Below are positions 49,764-59,640 of a DNA stretch of 64,000 bases, in pieces. The notes below the pieces were generated by a model. That model had not been told where the DNA came from. It made no database searches and was given only the letters and a program-made list of their open reading frames with translations. Within the stretch, counting starts at the first letter, position 1. Each line of letters begins with the position of its first letter. The position numbers and the translations under genes were made by a program. The stretch covers positions 248,001-312,000 of the forward strand of contig NZ_JACHEE010000005.1 in the NCBI RefSeq assembly GCF_014207375.1, given 5' to 3'. The DNA is from Arthrobacter sp. AZCC_0090. Its GTDB lineage: Bacteria > Actinomycetota > Actinomycetes > Actinomycetales > Micrococcaceae.

Positions 49764-51458
49764 ATGGTGATCATGTACCTGCTGCTCGCCGCCCATCCAG
49801 ACGGCGCAGCTATTCAGGAAACCAATGCGGCTGGAGCAGCCCTGGCAGAGCCGAGCGTCGTGAGCAAAGCCGATCTTCCCGGCGTCGTGGGCGGGCTGGA
49901 AAAGAGGCGGCCGCGCTGGGTCTGGAACCGGACGCAGGATTGGTACCCGGCGATGCTCCAGGCCGGAGTGGAGCTGGAACGGTGCCATGACCTCACACTC
50001 AGCCGCGCCATCCTGGCCCACTCGGAATTCACGGCACACACTGACTACGCCCGCAGCGCCGAAAAGCTCACACAGGACGATGAAATTCCGCGCATCCTCC
50101 AGCCTCCCCCGGCCCCCGCCGAGCAAGGCGCGCTCTTTGACCACATTGTCCCGCGTAGCGCACAGCCCGGCCTCGACGACATACGTACCGAGTTCGCGGC
50201 CCAGCAGCACGCGCTTGGCCAGGCTTCCACGGAAGAAGGCCGCCAGCATCGCCTGAAACTCTTGGTTGCAGCGGAATCCGCCGGCGCCATGATTGCCGCG
50301 GAAATGCAGTTCACGGGTGTGCCATGGCAGGAGACACTGCACGAAGAAATCCTCGAAGGCCACCTCGGGCCCCGTCCTCTGGCCGGCCACCGTCCAGCCC
50401 GGCTCGAGGCGCTCTGCAACGAGCTTCGCGGGATCCTCCAGACTCCCCGGCTGAACCCGGATTCACCCCAGGACCTCATGCGCGCCCTGCACCGGAATGG
50501 CATCGAAGTGAAGACAACGCGCCAATGGGAACTCAAGGAATCAAAGCACCCGGCCATCGGACCCCTCCTGGAATACAAGAAGCTCTCCCGCTTGTTCACG
50601 GCCAATGGCTGGTCCTGGCTGGACGCGTGGGTGAGCGAAGGCAGGTTCCGTCCCGAGTACGTGGTGGGTGGCGTGGTGTCCGGCCGTTGGGCTTCCCGGG
50701 GAGGCGGGGCTTTGCAGATTCCCCGCCAAATCCGGGGCGCAGTGCATGCCGACCCGGGCCACAAGTTGATCGTCGCCGACGCCTCGCAGCTTGAGCCGCG
50801 GGTTCTGGTCGCCCTTGCTCAGGATTCGAAGATGGCCGAGGCTGCGCGGGACAAGGACCTGTACGCCGGCATCGCCGCGCAAGGCTTCGGTGGTGACCGG
50901 GCGAAGGCCAAGATCGCGTTGCTGGGTGCAATTTACGGCGCCACCACGGGCGAATCAGGGCGGCTTATGCCCCAGCTGGCCCGCACCTACCCGCGAGCAG
51001 TCGGCTTCGTCGAACAGGCAGCCCGAGACGGCGAAGCCGGCCGGACCGTGACCTCCAGGTTGGGCCGCAGCAGCCCGCCGCCGTCGGAACGCTGGATCCG
51101 CAGCCAGCAGTCCACGACGGCGGAAGAGCAGAGGCGAGCGGACGGCATCGCCCGGTCACGGGGACGTTTCACGCGGAACTTTGTGGTGCAAGGTTCCGCA
51201 GCGGACTGGGCATCGTGCTGGCTTGCCGAACTTCGACGGCGGTTGCGCACTGTGCGTGCCAAGGGCCTGCCCGCCGGGGAATTGGTGTTCTTCCTGCACG
51301 ACGAAGTCATGGTTCATGCCCCCCTCGAGTCGGTGGATGCCTGCATCAGTGCCATCGAGGAGGCCGCCGCTGCTGCGAAGGAGCTGCTGTTCGGGCGGGT
51401 TCCGGTTGAATTTCCGGTGAGTATCGCCGTCGTCGATTCGTACGACAAGGCGAAGTAG
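49764..51458 (+). CDS. Family A DNA polymerase lacking a 5' nuclease domain
   Basis: 564 residues. Polymerase motifs A (LIVADASQLEPRVLVAL, Asp near residue 339), B (KAKIALLGAIYGATTG) and C (LVFFLHDEVMVHAP, His-Asp) are intact. The N-terminal 170 residues lie where a 3'-5' exonuclease would be, but I see no DxE exonuclease motif, so proofreading is probably lost. Such genes are annotated as bifunctional exonuclease/polymerase in actinobacteria. I start at the ATG at 49764 with AAGG upstream. It is likely a repair or translesion enzyme alongside the main PolA. Confidence 0.88.
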   Translation: MVIMYLLLAAHPDGAAIQETNAAGAALAEPSVVSKADLPGVVGGLEKRRPRWVWNRTQDWYPAMLQAGVELERCHDLTLSRAILAHSEFTAHTDYARSAEKLTQDDEIPRILQPPPAPAEQGALFDHIVPRSAQPGLDDIRTEFAAQQHALGQASTEEGRQHRLKLLVAAESAGAMIAAEMQFTGVPWQETLHEEILEGHLGPRPLAGHRPARLEALCNELRGILQTPRLNPDSPQDLMRALHRNGIEVKTTRQWELKESKHPAIGPLLEYKKLSRLFTANGWSWLDAWVSEGRFRPEYVVGGVVSGRWASRGGGALQIPRQIRGAVHADPGHKLIVADASQLEPRVLVALAQDSKMAEAARDKDLYAGIAAQGFGGDRAKAKIALLGAIYGATTGESGRLMPQLARTYPRAVGFVEQAARDGEAGRTVTSRLGRSSPPPSERWIRSQQSTTAEEQRRADGIARSRGRFTRNFVVQGSAADWASCWLAELRRRLRTVRAKGLPAGELVFFLHDEVMVHAPLESVDACISAIEEAAAAAKELLFGRVPVEFPVSIAVVDSYDKAK

Positions 51459-51502
51459 GCACCGCTATTGCCCCCGGCTCAACAGCGGAGGACGATTGCC
51501 CC

Positions 51503-52366
51503 GTGGGAAGCAAAGGCCGGACGCTACTGGCCGCATACATCGCGTTCCAGCTGACCGAGCTGGAGGGCCAATTGCCCTTGATCGGGGCGGCTGACCCGGA
51601 AGCCGTGCACAACGCCAGGCTCGCGATTCGCCGGCTCCGTTCCGTCCTCAATTGCTATCGCGGCTTGGTCCCGGAGCTCCCCCGGCCGGCCCGCGAGGAA
51701 GTCAAGTGGCTGGCAACGTCCCTGGGTGAGTCCCGGGATGCTTATGTCCTGGCCCAGAGAATACGGCTCTCTCTTGACACGAAGGATTCATGGAATGCTC
51801 CCGAGTCCTTGCGGCTGGCCGTTGAGGAGCTGGAATCGTCCAGCTCCCGGCTGGCGACTGCCCTGGGCGTGCGCAAGCGCAGCAAGCGGACGGTGCGGGC
51901 TGCAAGGGCAGCGTTACTGGAAGCCCCCGACGCCAAGGAATACAAGCCCCCGACGGCGGACCTTGCGGAGCGCCTCCAAGTACAGTGGGAGCGGCTGCAG
52001 CACAGCCTCGCGGAGGAAGCGGGCAGTGGCGACCCGGACGTGCGCAACGCCGCGCTCCACCAAGCCCGCAAAGACGTCAAGTGCCTCCGGTACTCCGCGG
52101 AGTCAGTTGCGGACGCCTTCAGCCACCACGCTGCCGGAGTGATCCAACCGGCGATTGGCCTGCAACGATTGCTGGGCGAGCAACACGACGCCGTCGTGGC
52201 CGGAGACTGGATCAGGGAACTGGCAAACACTCCAGGCGTCGACGCGGAAGATGCCCAAAGGCTGGAGGCAATGGAATCCCGACGGCGACTCAACGCGGAG
52301 GAGGAATTCCGGATGGCGATGGCGGAATACCCAGTGCCGGCCCCGAGGCGAGCGCTGATCTTCTGA
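51503..52366 (+). CDS. CHAD domain-containing protein
   Basis: 287 residues forming a helical CHAD domain: VHNARLAIRRLRSVLNCYR and LHQARKDVKCLRYSAESVAD are the paired conserved-His helices, which bind polyphosphate. No CYTH domain is fused. The GTG start has GGAGGA upstream, 44 bp after the polymerase stop, so they may share an mRNA. An 8-bp hairpin lies 57 bp after the stop. Confidence 0.9.
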   Translation: MGSKGRTLLAAYIAFQLTELEGQLPLIGAADPEAVHNARLAIRRLRSVLNCYRGLVPELPRPAREEVKWLATSLGESRDAYVLAQRIRLSLDTKDSWNAPESLRLAVEELESSSSRLATALGVRKRSKRTVRAARAALLEAPDAKEYKPPTADLAERLQVQWERLQHSLAEEAGSGDPDVRNAALHQARKDVKCLRYSAESVADAFSHHAAGVIQPAIGLQRLLGEQHDAVVAGDWIRELANTPGVDAEDAQRLEAMESRRRLNAEEEFRMAMAEYPVPAPRRALIF

Positions 52367-52422
52367 AGTCCGGAACCATAGACCCCCGGCAGGTCCGAAA
52401 GCGAGTCATATGGCGGAAACGA

Positions 52423-52444
52423 ACTTGGCATGACCCTGCCAAGT
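52423..52444 (+). terminator. Small hairpin after the CHAD gene
   Basis: ACTTGGCA-TGACCC-TGCCAAGT, a perfect 8-bp stem. No T tail, so it may be only a weak terminator or a processing site. Confidence 0.45.
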
Positions 52445-52576
52445 AATGTACCCCGAAGTAACTTCAACCCTCCCCGACCTTCCGGATAGGCTCGTTCACG
52501 GCGGACCGAAGTGAGGGACGCCACAGTGCAAGGACGCACTCACTGTGCGGGCAGCAAACAAGGGGGAACAGCAAGG

Positions 52577-52777
52577 ATGGCTGGACGATTCGAAATTCTC
52601 AAGGACGGCGAAGACGGCTACCGATTCCGGCTGACCGCAGCCGACGGAACGCTTGTGGCGGAGTCTCCGCAGTTCAAGCACCTGAAAGCTGTGGTCGCCG
52701 GCATCAACGCGGTACGTGAAAATGCCGCCACGGGCATCGTCGTGGATTACTCAAAAACAGCCCGACGCGCAGCGTAG
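52577..52777 (+). CDS. YegP family protein (DUF1508)
   Basis: 66 residues matching a single DUF1508 unit: FEILKDGEDGYRFRLTAADG, LVAESPQFKHLKAVVAGINAV and the start of an N-terminal beta sheet. The family is common and small; its function is unknown. AAGG lies just before the ATG at 52577. It appears to be a single gene between the CHAD gene and the converging Nudix gene. Confidence 0.88.
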   Translation: MAGRFEILKDGEDGYRFRLTAADGTLVAESPQFKHLKAVVAGINAVRENAATGIVVDYSKTARRAA

Positions 52778-52849
52778 CGCGAGTCAGCGGCGCTCGGCGG
52801 ATCAGCGGCGCCGGTGCGGGGCGGCCGGCGGCGCGCCTACGGCGCGAGG

Positions 52850-53530
52850 CTAAATCTCTATCTCAAGCAGGCGCTCCGCGTCCCACGGAACCGTCCACCC
52901 CAAGGCGTCGAAAAGGCCGCTGAGCACCATCCCGGTGAAACCCCAGACCACTAGTCCGTTGACCTTGAAGACAGGACTCGAGAAAGTCCGGCCAAGTCTG
53001 GTGAGCGTCCCCGTGTAGCGATTATCGGGGTCCAGGAGATCCCGCACCGGGACACGGAACACTTGCGCCGACTCGGCGTAGTCCACAACGCGGACGGGCG
53101 AGGGCGATGCCCACCATGCCAAGACGGGCGTGACGACGAAATTGCTGCGAATCAGTCCGAGTTCCGGCATGACCCCCAGTACCTGTACGCCTCCACTGTC
53201 CAAGCCGGTCTCCTCTACTGCCTCCCGGAGCGCTGCCGCTACGGCAGACTCATCCCCTGGATCGATGCTGCCGCCAGGGAACGCCACCTGTCCCGGATGA
53301 TCGTCCAGGGTGTGCGCGCGTTCCAGGAGCAAGACATCCAAGTCGGCGGGGGCCACAGGTTTCCCCGACGCCGCGGGGACATCGTCCAAGACGCCGAAGA
53401 GCATGAGCACGGCCGCTTTTCGCGCCTTGTCCGGATCCACCGCTGCGGCGGCAATCCGCGGGTCGGGGCCTGCATGCAGGCCGGAATCAATCTTGGTGAT
53501 GAGACTTACTAGGTCTTCGAGCGCGGTCAT
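52850..53530 (-). CDS. Nudix hydrolase, probable CoA pyrophosphatase
   Basis: 226 residues. The Nudix box runs from Gly87 ([20 protein letters not shown] then ETGL), with Glu106 and Glu107 as metal ligands. The preceding [10 protein letters not shown] is typical of the NudL/CoA diphosphatase subgroup, as in Rv3672c. The ATG overlaps the nth stop as ATGA. Confidence 0.91.
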   Translation of the reverse strand: MTALEDLVSLITKIDSGLHAGPDPRIAAAAVDPDKARKAAVLMLFGVLDDVPAASGKPVAPADLDVLLLERAHTLDDHPGQVAFPGGSIDPGDESAVAAALREAVEETGLDSGGVQVLGVMPELGLIRSNFVVTPVLAWWASPSPVRVVDYAESAQVFRVPVRDLLDPDNRYTGTLTRLGRTFSSPVFKVNGLVVWGFTGMVLSGLFDALGWTVPWDAERLLEIEI

Positions 53531-54318
53531 CGCGGTCTCCTTTGCGATTCCATCCGGATCTCCGCAGCACGGTGGGTCTCGGCGAGCAGCTTTGCCAAAA
53601 GCGCTTCGTTGCCGGGCGCCAGTTCGTATTTGAGCAGCTTCGCGGCTTTGACGGGATCGGTCTCGCCTTCACCGTAGCTGGGACACCAATTGGCCACCGG
53701 ACACGCTCCGCACGCCGGCCTGCGCGCATGGCAGACCCTCCGACCGTGGAAAACCACCCGGTGGGACAGCATGGTCCAGTCCTTGGGCTCGAAAAGTTCG
53801 GCGACGTCGAACTCGATCTTCACCGGATCCTCGGACGTCGTCCACCCAAACCTGCGCGCCAGCCTGCCAAAATGCGTGTCCACGGTGATTCCCGGGACGC
53901 CGAAAGCGTTGCCGAGCACCACGTTCGCAGTTTTACGCCCGACGCCGGGGAGCGTCACCAAATCTTCCAGCCTGCCGGGGACCTCGCCGTCGAACTCGTC
54001 CACCAAGCGTGTGCTGAGGGCCAGGACGTTCTTCGCTTTGGCGCGGAAGAAACCGGTCGGTTGCAGGATCGCCTCCAGCTCCGCAGGCTCGGCCTCGGCC
54101 ATCCTCCGGGCATCCGGGTAGCGTGCAAACAGGATTTTGGTGACCTGGTTGACCAGCACATCGGTGGTCTGGGCGGACAGCACGGTGGCCACCACCAGTT
54201 CAAAGGGGTTCCGGAAATCAAGCTCCGCGTGGGCGTAGGGATAGAGCTCGGCGAGTGCCTTGTTGATTTTGCGCGCACGCCGCTTCAAAGCCAGCGGGGT
54301 TTCGACGATGGTGTCCAC
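53527..54318 (-). CDS. nth: Endonuclease III Nth
   Basis: 263 residues. The helix-hairpin-helix [14 protein letters not shown] contains the catalytic Lys129, and Asp147 is in VDTHFGRL. The [4Fe-4S] cluster loop has Cys196, 203, 206 and 212 with the C-X6-C-X2-C-X5-C spacing. It removes oxidised pyrimidines from DNA and nicks the site. The start is GTG. The membrane protein gene upstream ends 11 bp before. Confidence 0.96.
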   Translation of the reverse strand: MDTIVETPLALKRRARKINKALAELYPYAHAELDFRNPFELVVATVLSAQTTDVLVNQVTKILFARYPDARRMAEAEPAELEAILQPTGFFRAKAKNVLALSTRLVDEFDGEVPGRLEDLVTLPGVGRKTANVVLGNAFGVPGITVDTHFGRLARRFGWTTSEDPVKIEFDVAELFEPKDWTMLSHRVVFHGRRVCHARRPACGACPVANWCPSYGEGETDPVKAAKLLKYELAPGNEALLAKLLAETHRAAEIRMESQRRPR

Positions 54319-54329
54319 AGAGGGCCTGG

Positions 54330-55541
54330 CTAGCCGCGTTCGATGTGGCTGAGATCGCGCAGGACGCCCACTTTGCCATCGGTATCCTGCACCAGGAATT
54401 CCTCGCCGCGGTCCTCAAGGGCCAGGACCCAGGCGCCCGGTTCGATAGTGAAGACGGGGGTTCCTGTGTGCTCGTCGACCACGGCACGTGGATGGGCCAC
54501 GGCGAACCAGAAGGCCTCGTACCCTCCGTGTTCCTCATCGTCGCCCCTTCGCGTCGCCGGATCTACGGTTGCCCCGATGATCTGATGCGCCCTGGTCTGC
54601 TCGAGATTGGTCTGTTCGAGATGAGGTTGCTCCGTGTCGGGTTGGTTCTCCGCGTTTGCCTTGTTAACTGTCCCAATGTGTTGGGTGGCGGTTCCGGTGT
54701 CCGCGCCTCCGACGAGCGGCGTCGCCATAGTGGCGGCAGCAGTGTGCTGGGGCTCTGCGGGGGTTGCCGCCTGCGCTTCCCGCGGCTTCACGGCGTCGCC
54801 TTCCGCAACTTCGGTAGGCTCGGCGGGCTCGGCGGGCTCGGCGGGCTCGGCAGGTACGACGGCGGCGGGTGCTGCCGCGGGGGCGGTCACCGGAGTGGCG
54901 GGCAGCGTACTTGCCGGCGCGGAAGCGTCAGGAGAGGCTTCGGGCTTGGGCACCACGGGCTTCGGCGCAACGGGCTTGCGGGACGGGATGGCCGGTTCCC
55001 TGGCCACAACGTGCGCGGGCTGTTCGGCCCGGTCCTTGAAGTCCTCGCGGAGCACCGGCAAATGCGGTGCCAGGACCGTCGCAGCGAGAAGGCCCACCGA
55101 TCCGATCAGGCCCACGAGCGCGAAAACAGTAAACGCGCCCGCCGTGGAGAGGAAGAACATGGTCACCGCGAACGACGCCACCACGGAAGCGAACTGGTCG
55201 ATCGAAAGCGAACCGATTCTCACAACATTCCCCGGTTGCAGGCGCCGTGCGACGAACAAAGCCGTCACTACCAAGGGAAGAATGATGCCCAAGGCGAGGA
55301 AAAAGAGGTTGCCCAGGTTCCACAGGTTGTACCCTCCGCCGAACATCGGCAGGAGGGAACCTACAAACATCAGCAAAGTGGAACCGAAAACAGTCAAGTC
55401 CCGGATGGTGAAAGGACCCAGTACAGCTTGGTACTTCGGGGAGGTCTTGCTTCCGGGCTCTGGCGCCCCGGCTCCAGCTGCTTCGGGGGCCGATCCGGGC
55501 GCCAGCGCACCGTATTTCGGACCTTGGCTCGTCTGGTTCAT
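54330..55541 (-). CDS. Membrane protein with Ala/Pro-rich linker and C-terminal domain
   Basis: 403 residues. The first 40 are Gly/Ala-rich, followed by four membrane helices (about 55-160: [54 protein letters not shown] and [18 protein letters not shown]). A long Pro/Ala/Glu linker with [11 protein letters not shown] units (about 200-260) leads to a conserved C-terminal region ([20 protein letters not shown]) that may be a small beta domain. AAAGGAG precedes the ATG. It is divergent from acs; the function is unknown. Confidence 0.78.
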   Translation of the reverse strand: MNQTSQGPKYGALAPGSAPEAAGAGAPEPGSKTSPKYQAVLGPFTIRDLTVFGSTLLMFVGSLLPMFGGGYNLWNLGNLFFLALGIILPLVVTALFVARRLQPGNVVRIGSLSIDQFASVVASFAVTMFFLSTAGAFTVFALVGLIGSVGLLAATVLAPHLPVLREDFKDRAEQPAHVVAREPAIPSRKPVAPKPVVPKPEASPDASAPASTLPATPVTAPAAAPAAVVPAEPAEPAEPAEPTEVAEGDAVKPREAQAATPAEPQHTAAATMATPLVGGADTGTATQHIGTVNKANAENQPDTEQPHLEQTNLEQTRAHQIIGATVDPATRRGDDEEHGGYEAFWFAVAHPRAVVDEHTGTPVFTIEPGAWVLALEDRGEEFLVQDTDGKVGVLRDLSHIERG

Positions 55542-55965
55542 GTGCAAATCTCCTTTGTACGGCGGTGCCCGGGACGCTGCCGCCCAAGGCTGCACCCAGT
55601 GTTTTCGGGCCAGGCGGGGGCACCAGGTCTTTCGCGTCTCGAGACCTCTTCAGCCTATGCCACCCTTCTCACAGTCCACTAGCTGGCACATGCGCGGAGA
55701 CTCGGAGGCTGCCGCGTCATCTCCCCGTTTTTGGAGCTACCCTGAGAACGTCGGAGCCGTTCGGCGCGAATCAGACGCCGTTCACGGTCCGGAGTGTGAC
55801 CGCAGACACTTGTTGTCGGCGCAAAACGCTAAGGTGGGTTCCGGAAAAGCTCTTGCGGAATCCCGTGAGGCGCCGCAGCCCAACGCCGTGCATGCTTGGC
55901 GCGTTTGGGTCGGGCGGACCGCCACGGGACCCGCGCAGCAGAGATCGATGAATGATGAGGTTCAC
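55542..55965. other. 424-bp intergenic region between a membrane protein gene and acs
   Basis: No gene supported. It must hold the divergent promoters. AGTGT-GACCGCAG-ACACT (55795-55812) is an imperfect palindrome with a TGTGA half-site, a possible CRP/GlxR-type operator for acs, but only one half matches well. Confidence 0.5.
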
Positions 55966-58002
55966 ATGTCCCAGGACGCCAATGGATCGACGACCACCGC
56001 TGCACCCGCACCTGACGGGATACGCAACGGCGACGCCCTCGAAAACCTTCTCCACGAGAACCGGAAGTTCGCGCCCACCGCTGAATTTGCCGCCAACGCA
56101 GTAGTCGGCGCCGAGGTCTATGCGGAAGCAAATGCGGACCGCCCCGCATTCTGGGCCAAGCAAGCACGCGAACTCCTCACGTGGGACAAGGACTTCACCG
56201 AGGCCCTGGACTGGTCCAACCCGCCGTTCGCCAAGTGGTTCGTCGGCGGCGAGGTCAACGCTGCGTACAACGCCCTGGACCGGCACGTGGAGAACGGGCT
56301 CGGGGACAGGGTGGCGATCTATTTCGAGGGCGAGCCCGGGGATAGCCGGAGCTACACGTACGCGCAGCTGACCGAGGAGGTGAAGAAGGCTGCGAATGCC
56401 TTTGAGTCCCTGGGCGTGGCCAAGGGTGACCGCGTGGCCGTGTACCTGCCCATGATCCCCGAAGCCGTGATCACCATGCTGGCCTGTGCCCGGATCGGGG
56501 CCGTGCACTCCGTGGTGTTCGGCGGCTTCTCCGCCGACGCGCTGCGCTCCAGGATCGATGACGCCGAGGCCAAGCTCGTGGTCACCGCGGACGGTACCTA
56601 CCGCCGCGGCAAGCCCAGCCCACTCAAGCCCGCCGTGGACCAAGCCTTGTCCGCACCAGGCCATTCCGTCCGGAACGTCGTGGTGGTCAAGCGCAACGGG
56701 GAATCCGTGGACTGGGTCCAGGGCCGGGACCAGTGGTGGGACGAAGCTGTCGGGGCAGCCTCAACGGAACACACCGCCGTCGGGCACGACTCCGAGCACC
56801 CGTTGTTCATCCTCTACACCTCCGGGACCACGGGCAAGCCCAAAGGCATCCTGCACACCACCGGCGGCTACCTGACCCAGACCGCGTACACGCACAGGGC
56901 GGTCTTCGACCTGCACCCGGAGACGGACGTGTTCTGGTGCACCGCCGACGTCGGATGGGTCACCGGCCACTCCTACGTCGCCTATGCCCCGCTTATCAAC
57001 GGCGCCACCCAGGTCATGTACGAAGGCACCCCGGATTCCCCGCACCAGGGCCGCTGGTGGGAAATCGTGGAAAAGTACAAGGTCTCCATCCTCTACACGG
57101 CCCCCACCGCTATCCGGACCTTCATGAAGTGGGGCCGAGACATCCCGGCCAAGTACGATCTGTCCTCGATCCGGGTCCTCGGTTCCGTGGGTGAACCCAT
57201 CAACCCCGAGGCCTGGATGTGGTACCGCGAGGTCATCGGCGGCAATGCCGGCAAGAACGGCGAGAAGAAGGAACACCCCGCACCGATCGTGGACACCTGG
57301 TGGCAGACCGAAACCGGCGCCCAGATGATCGCACCGCTGCCCGGCGTCACCGCAACCAAACCGGGCTCCGCACAGGTCCCGTTGCCGGGCATCGCAATCG
57401 ACGTCGTGGACGAGGCAGGCGAATCCGTCCCGGACGGCCACGGCGGCTACCTCGTGGTCCGCGAACCCTGGCCCGCCATGCTGCGCGGCATTTGGGGGGA
57501 CCCGGAGCGGTTCAAGGACACCTACTGGTCCCGTTTCGAGGGCATGTACTTCGCCGGGGACGGCGCCAAGAAGGACGAAGACGGGGACGTGTGGCTCCTG
57601 GGTCGCGTTGACGATGTCATGAACGTCTCCGGGCACCGGCTCTCCACCACCGAAATCGAGTCAGCGTTGGTGTCCCACCCGTCCGTGGCTGAGGCCGCGG
57701 TCGTCGGAGCCGCCGACGAAACCACGGGCCAGTCCGTGGTCGCGTTCGTCATCCTGCGTGGGGATGCCGCGAACGACGGCGACGCCACCGTCCTGGAACT
57801 GCGCAACCACGTTGGCAAGGAAATCGGCCCCATCGCCAAACCCAAGCACATCCTCGTGGTCCCCGAACTGCCCAAAACCCGGTCCGGCAAGATCATGCGC
57901 CGCCTCCTCAAGGACGTCGCAGAAGGCCGCGAAGTAGGCGACGCCACCACTTTGTCCGACCCCACGATCATGGCCCAGATCGCGGAGTCCCTGAAGAAGT
58001 AG
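55966..58002 (+). CDS. acs: Acetyl-CoA synthetase Acs
   Basis: 678 residues, the usual length. The adenylation motif is [20 protein letters not shown], with [30 protein letters not shown] and the lysine site [13 protein letters not shown], which is controlled by acetylation; an AcuC-like deacetylase is encoded at 26.1-27.3 kb. I use the ATG at 55966 with GAGG upstream; another in-frame ATG six codons earlier is possible. It makes acetyl-CoA from acetate. Confidence 0.96.
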   Translation: MSQDANGSTTTAAPAPDGIRNGDALENLLHENRKFAPTAEFAANAVVGAEVYAEANADRPAFWAKQARELLTWDKDFTEALDWSNPPFAKWFVGGEVNAAYNALDRHVENGLGDRVAIYFEGEPGDSRSYTYAQLTEEVKKAANAFESLGVAKGDRVAVYLPMIPEAVITMLACARIGAVHSVVFGGFSADALRSRIDDAEAKLVVTADGTYRRGKPSPLKPAVDQALSAPGHSVRNVVVVKRNGESVDWVQGRDQWWDEAVGAASTEHTAVGHDSEHPLFILYTSGTTGKPKGILHTTGGYLTQTAYTHRAVFDLHPETDVFWCTADVGWVTGHSYVAYAPLINGATQVMYEGTPDSPHQGRWWEIVEKYKVSILYTAPTAIRTFMKWGRDIPAKYDLSSIRVLGSVGEPINPEAWMWYREVIGGNAGKNGEKKEHPAPIVDTWWQTETGAQMIAPLPGVTATKPGSAQVPLPGIAIDVVDEAGESVPDGHGGYLVVREPWPAMLRGIWGDPERFKDTYWSRFEGMYFAGDGAKKDEDGDVWLLGRVDDVMNVSGHRLSTTEIESALVSHPSVAEAAVVGAADETTGQSVVAFVILRGDAANDGDATVLELRNHVGKEIGPIAKPKHILVVPELPKTRSGKIMRRLLKDVAEGREVGDATTLSDPTIMAQIAESLKK

Positions 58003-58045
58003 GCACTTCGCCAAGCGACGCACGGCGACAAGCCACCACGCAAAA

Positions 58046-58080
58046 GCGGCGGTCCCCTCCCACGAGGACCGCCGCCTTTG
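58046..58080 (+). terminator. Terminator after acs
   Basis: GCGGCGGTCC (58046-58055) and GGACCGCCGC (58066-58075), then CTTTG. A 10-bp stem closed by a 10-base loop, 44 bp after the acs stop. Confidence 0.85.
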
Positions 58081-58158
58081 TCATGAAACCCACCGTCGCA
58101 AGAATGTTATATTTAGTTCTTTCATGTTCTCTTTTGAGCGGTTATAGTCGAGTTCTAC

Positions 58159-58172
58159 GTGAGATAACTCAC
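58159..58172. promoter_or_regulatory. Palindrome upstream of the sugar ABC operon
   Basis: GTGAG-ATAA-CTCAC in an AT-rich stretch (58100-58200) where the operon promoter must lie. Position suggests an operator for a sugar-responsive regulator such as the DeoR protein encoded at 63683; assignment is an inference. Confidence 0.4.
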
Positions 58173-58200
58173 AAGCACCACGCTTTTCAAGGGAGAGAAC

Positions 58201-59517
58201 ATGGCAGCGAATCTTGACCCGTTCCAGTCGGCGCACAACGCTGGGCCTGGACGCCGCACCATCCTGAAGACGCTCGGTATCGGTGCCGCCGGCCTGGCTG
58301 GCATTCCGCTGCTGGCTGCTTGCACGGGCGGCTCCGGCCCCGCTCCGGGAGCCTCATCGAACAGCCTCACCTTCGGCTCCGGCTCTTCGGACGACGTGCC
58401 CAAGAACGCCTACAAAGCCGTCACCGATGCCTTCACCAAGAAGACCGGCGTCACCGTGGCCACCAACGTCGTCCCGCACAACGACTTCCAGAACAAGATC
58501 AACTCCTACCTCCAAGGCAGTCCGGACGATGCCTTCACCTGGTTCGCCGGCTACCGCATGCAGTACTACGCCGGAAAGGGACTCCTGGCCCCGGTGGACG
58601 ATGTATGGGCAACCATTGGCAGCAACTTCTCGGACGCCATGAAGAAGGCCTCCACCGGGCCGGACGGCAAGATGTACCTGGTCCCCAACTACAACTACCC
58701 CTGGGGTTTCTTCTACCGGAAGAGCTTCTGGGCCGAAAAGGGCTACGCAGTCCCCAAGACGTTCGACGAGCTGAAGACCCTGGCCACCAAGATGAAGTCC
58801 GACGGCATCATCCCCATCGGCTTCGCGGACAAGGACGGCTGGCCGGCCATGGGCACGTTCGACTACATCAACATGCGCCTCAACGGCTACCAATTCCACA
58901 TTGACCTGACAGCGCACAAGGAAAGCTGGGACCAGAAGAAGGTCAGCGATGTCTTCGACACTTGGAAGGCCCTCCTGCCCTTCCAAGACCCCAATGCCCT
59001 CGGCCAGACCTGGCAGGACGCCGCGAAGGCCCTCGAAGCCAAGAAGACCGGGATGTACCTGCTGGGCTCCTTCGTGACCCAGCAGTTCACCGATCCCGCG
59101 GTGCTGGCCGACATCGATTTCTTCCCGTTCCCGGAAATCGCCGTGGAAGGCACGGACGCCGTCGAGGCCCCCATCGACGGCTTGCTCCTGTCCAAGAAGG
59201 GCGGCGACAACAAGGCAGCCCACGATTTCCTTGCCTTCATGGGTTCCGCCGAGGGCCAGAACGCCTACGCTGCCGTTGACACCTCCAACATCGCCACCGT
59301 CAAGGGCGCCGACACGTCAAAGTTCAGCCCGCTGAACAAGAAGTGCGCAGACACCATCGCCAACGCCAAGTACATCAGCCAGTTCCTGGACCGCGACGCC
59401 CTTCCCGCCATGGCCAACAACGTGATGATCCCCGCACTCCAGTCCTTCATCAAGGACGGCACCGTGGACGTCAAGAACCTTGAAGCGCAGGCCAAGACGC
59501 TTTACGCCGCCCAGTAG
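58201..59517 (+). CDS. Sugar ABC transporter substrate-binding lipoprotein
   Basis: 438 residues. A twin-arginine motif (GRRTILKTLGIGAAGLAG) precedes a lipobox LLAACTGG, so it is exported by Tat and lipid-anchored. The mature part is a family 1 binding protein: FTKKTGVTVATNVVPHNDFQ, YNYPWGFFYRKSFWAEKGY, PIGFADKDGWPAMGTFDY. It is the first gene of an operon with two permeases and a GH42 enzyme, pointing to galactosides. GGGAGAG precedes the ATG. Confidence 0.93.
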   Translation: MAANLDPFQSAHNAGPGRRTILKTLGIGAAGLAGIPLLAACTGGSGPAPGASSNSLTFGSGSSDDVPKNAYKAVTDAFTKKTGVTVATNVVPHNDFQNKINSYLQGSPDDAFTWFAGYRMQYYAGKGLLAPVDDVWATIGSNFSDAMKKASTGPDGKMYLVPNYNYPWGFFYRKSFWAEKGYAVPKTFDELKTLATKMKSDGIIPIGFADKDGWPAMGTFDYINMRLNGYQFHIDLTAHKESWDQKKVSDVFDTWKALLPFQDPNALGQTWQDAAKALEAKKTGMYLLGSFVTQQFTDPAVLADIDFFPFPEIAVEGTDAVEAPIDGLLLSKKGGDNKAAHDFLAFMGSAEGQNAYAAVDTSNIATVKGADTSKFSPLNKKCADTIANAKYISQFLDRDALPAMANNVMIPALQSFIKDGTVDVKNLEAQAKTLYAAQ

Positions 59518-59580
59518 TTGTCGTGTCAGCGCCGCGACCTGCTTCGCAGGCCAAGCGCATCGGCATCCCAAGGAAAGGAA

Positions 59581-59618
59581 CGACGACGGCGGTACCGCCC
59601 GCCGTCGTCGGGCCACCT
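59581..59618 (+). terminator. Intercistronic hairpin after the binding-protein gene
   Basis: CGACGACGGCGG (59581-59592) pairs over 12 bp with CCGCCGTCGTCG (59599-59610), followed by a CCTTTT run. Likely to give partial termination or to stabilise the upstream mRNA, so that binding protein is made in excess over permease. Confidence 0.75.
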
Positions 59619-59640
59619 TTTGCAAACTGAAGGAATCCCC

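Noticed and set aside
55542..55965. N-terminal extension of acetyl-CoA synthetase reaching far upstream (open frame from 54634)
   Set aside because: The extension is antisense to the membrane protein gene and then non-conserved; the family starts near 55966, which has a ribosome binding site.
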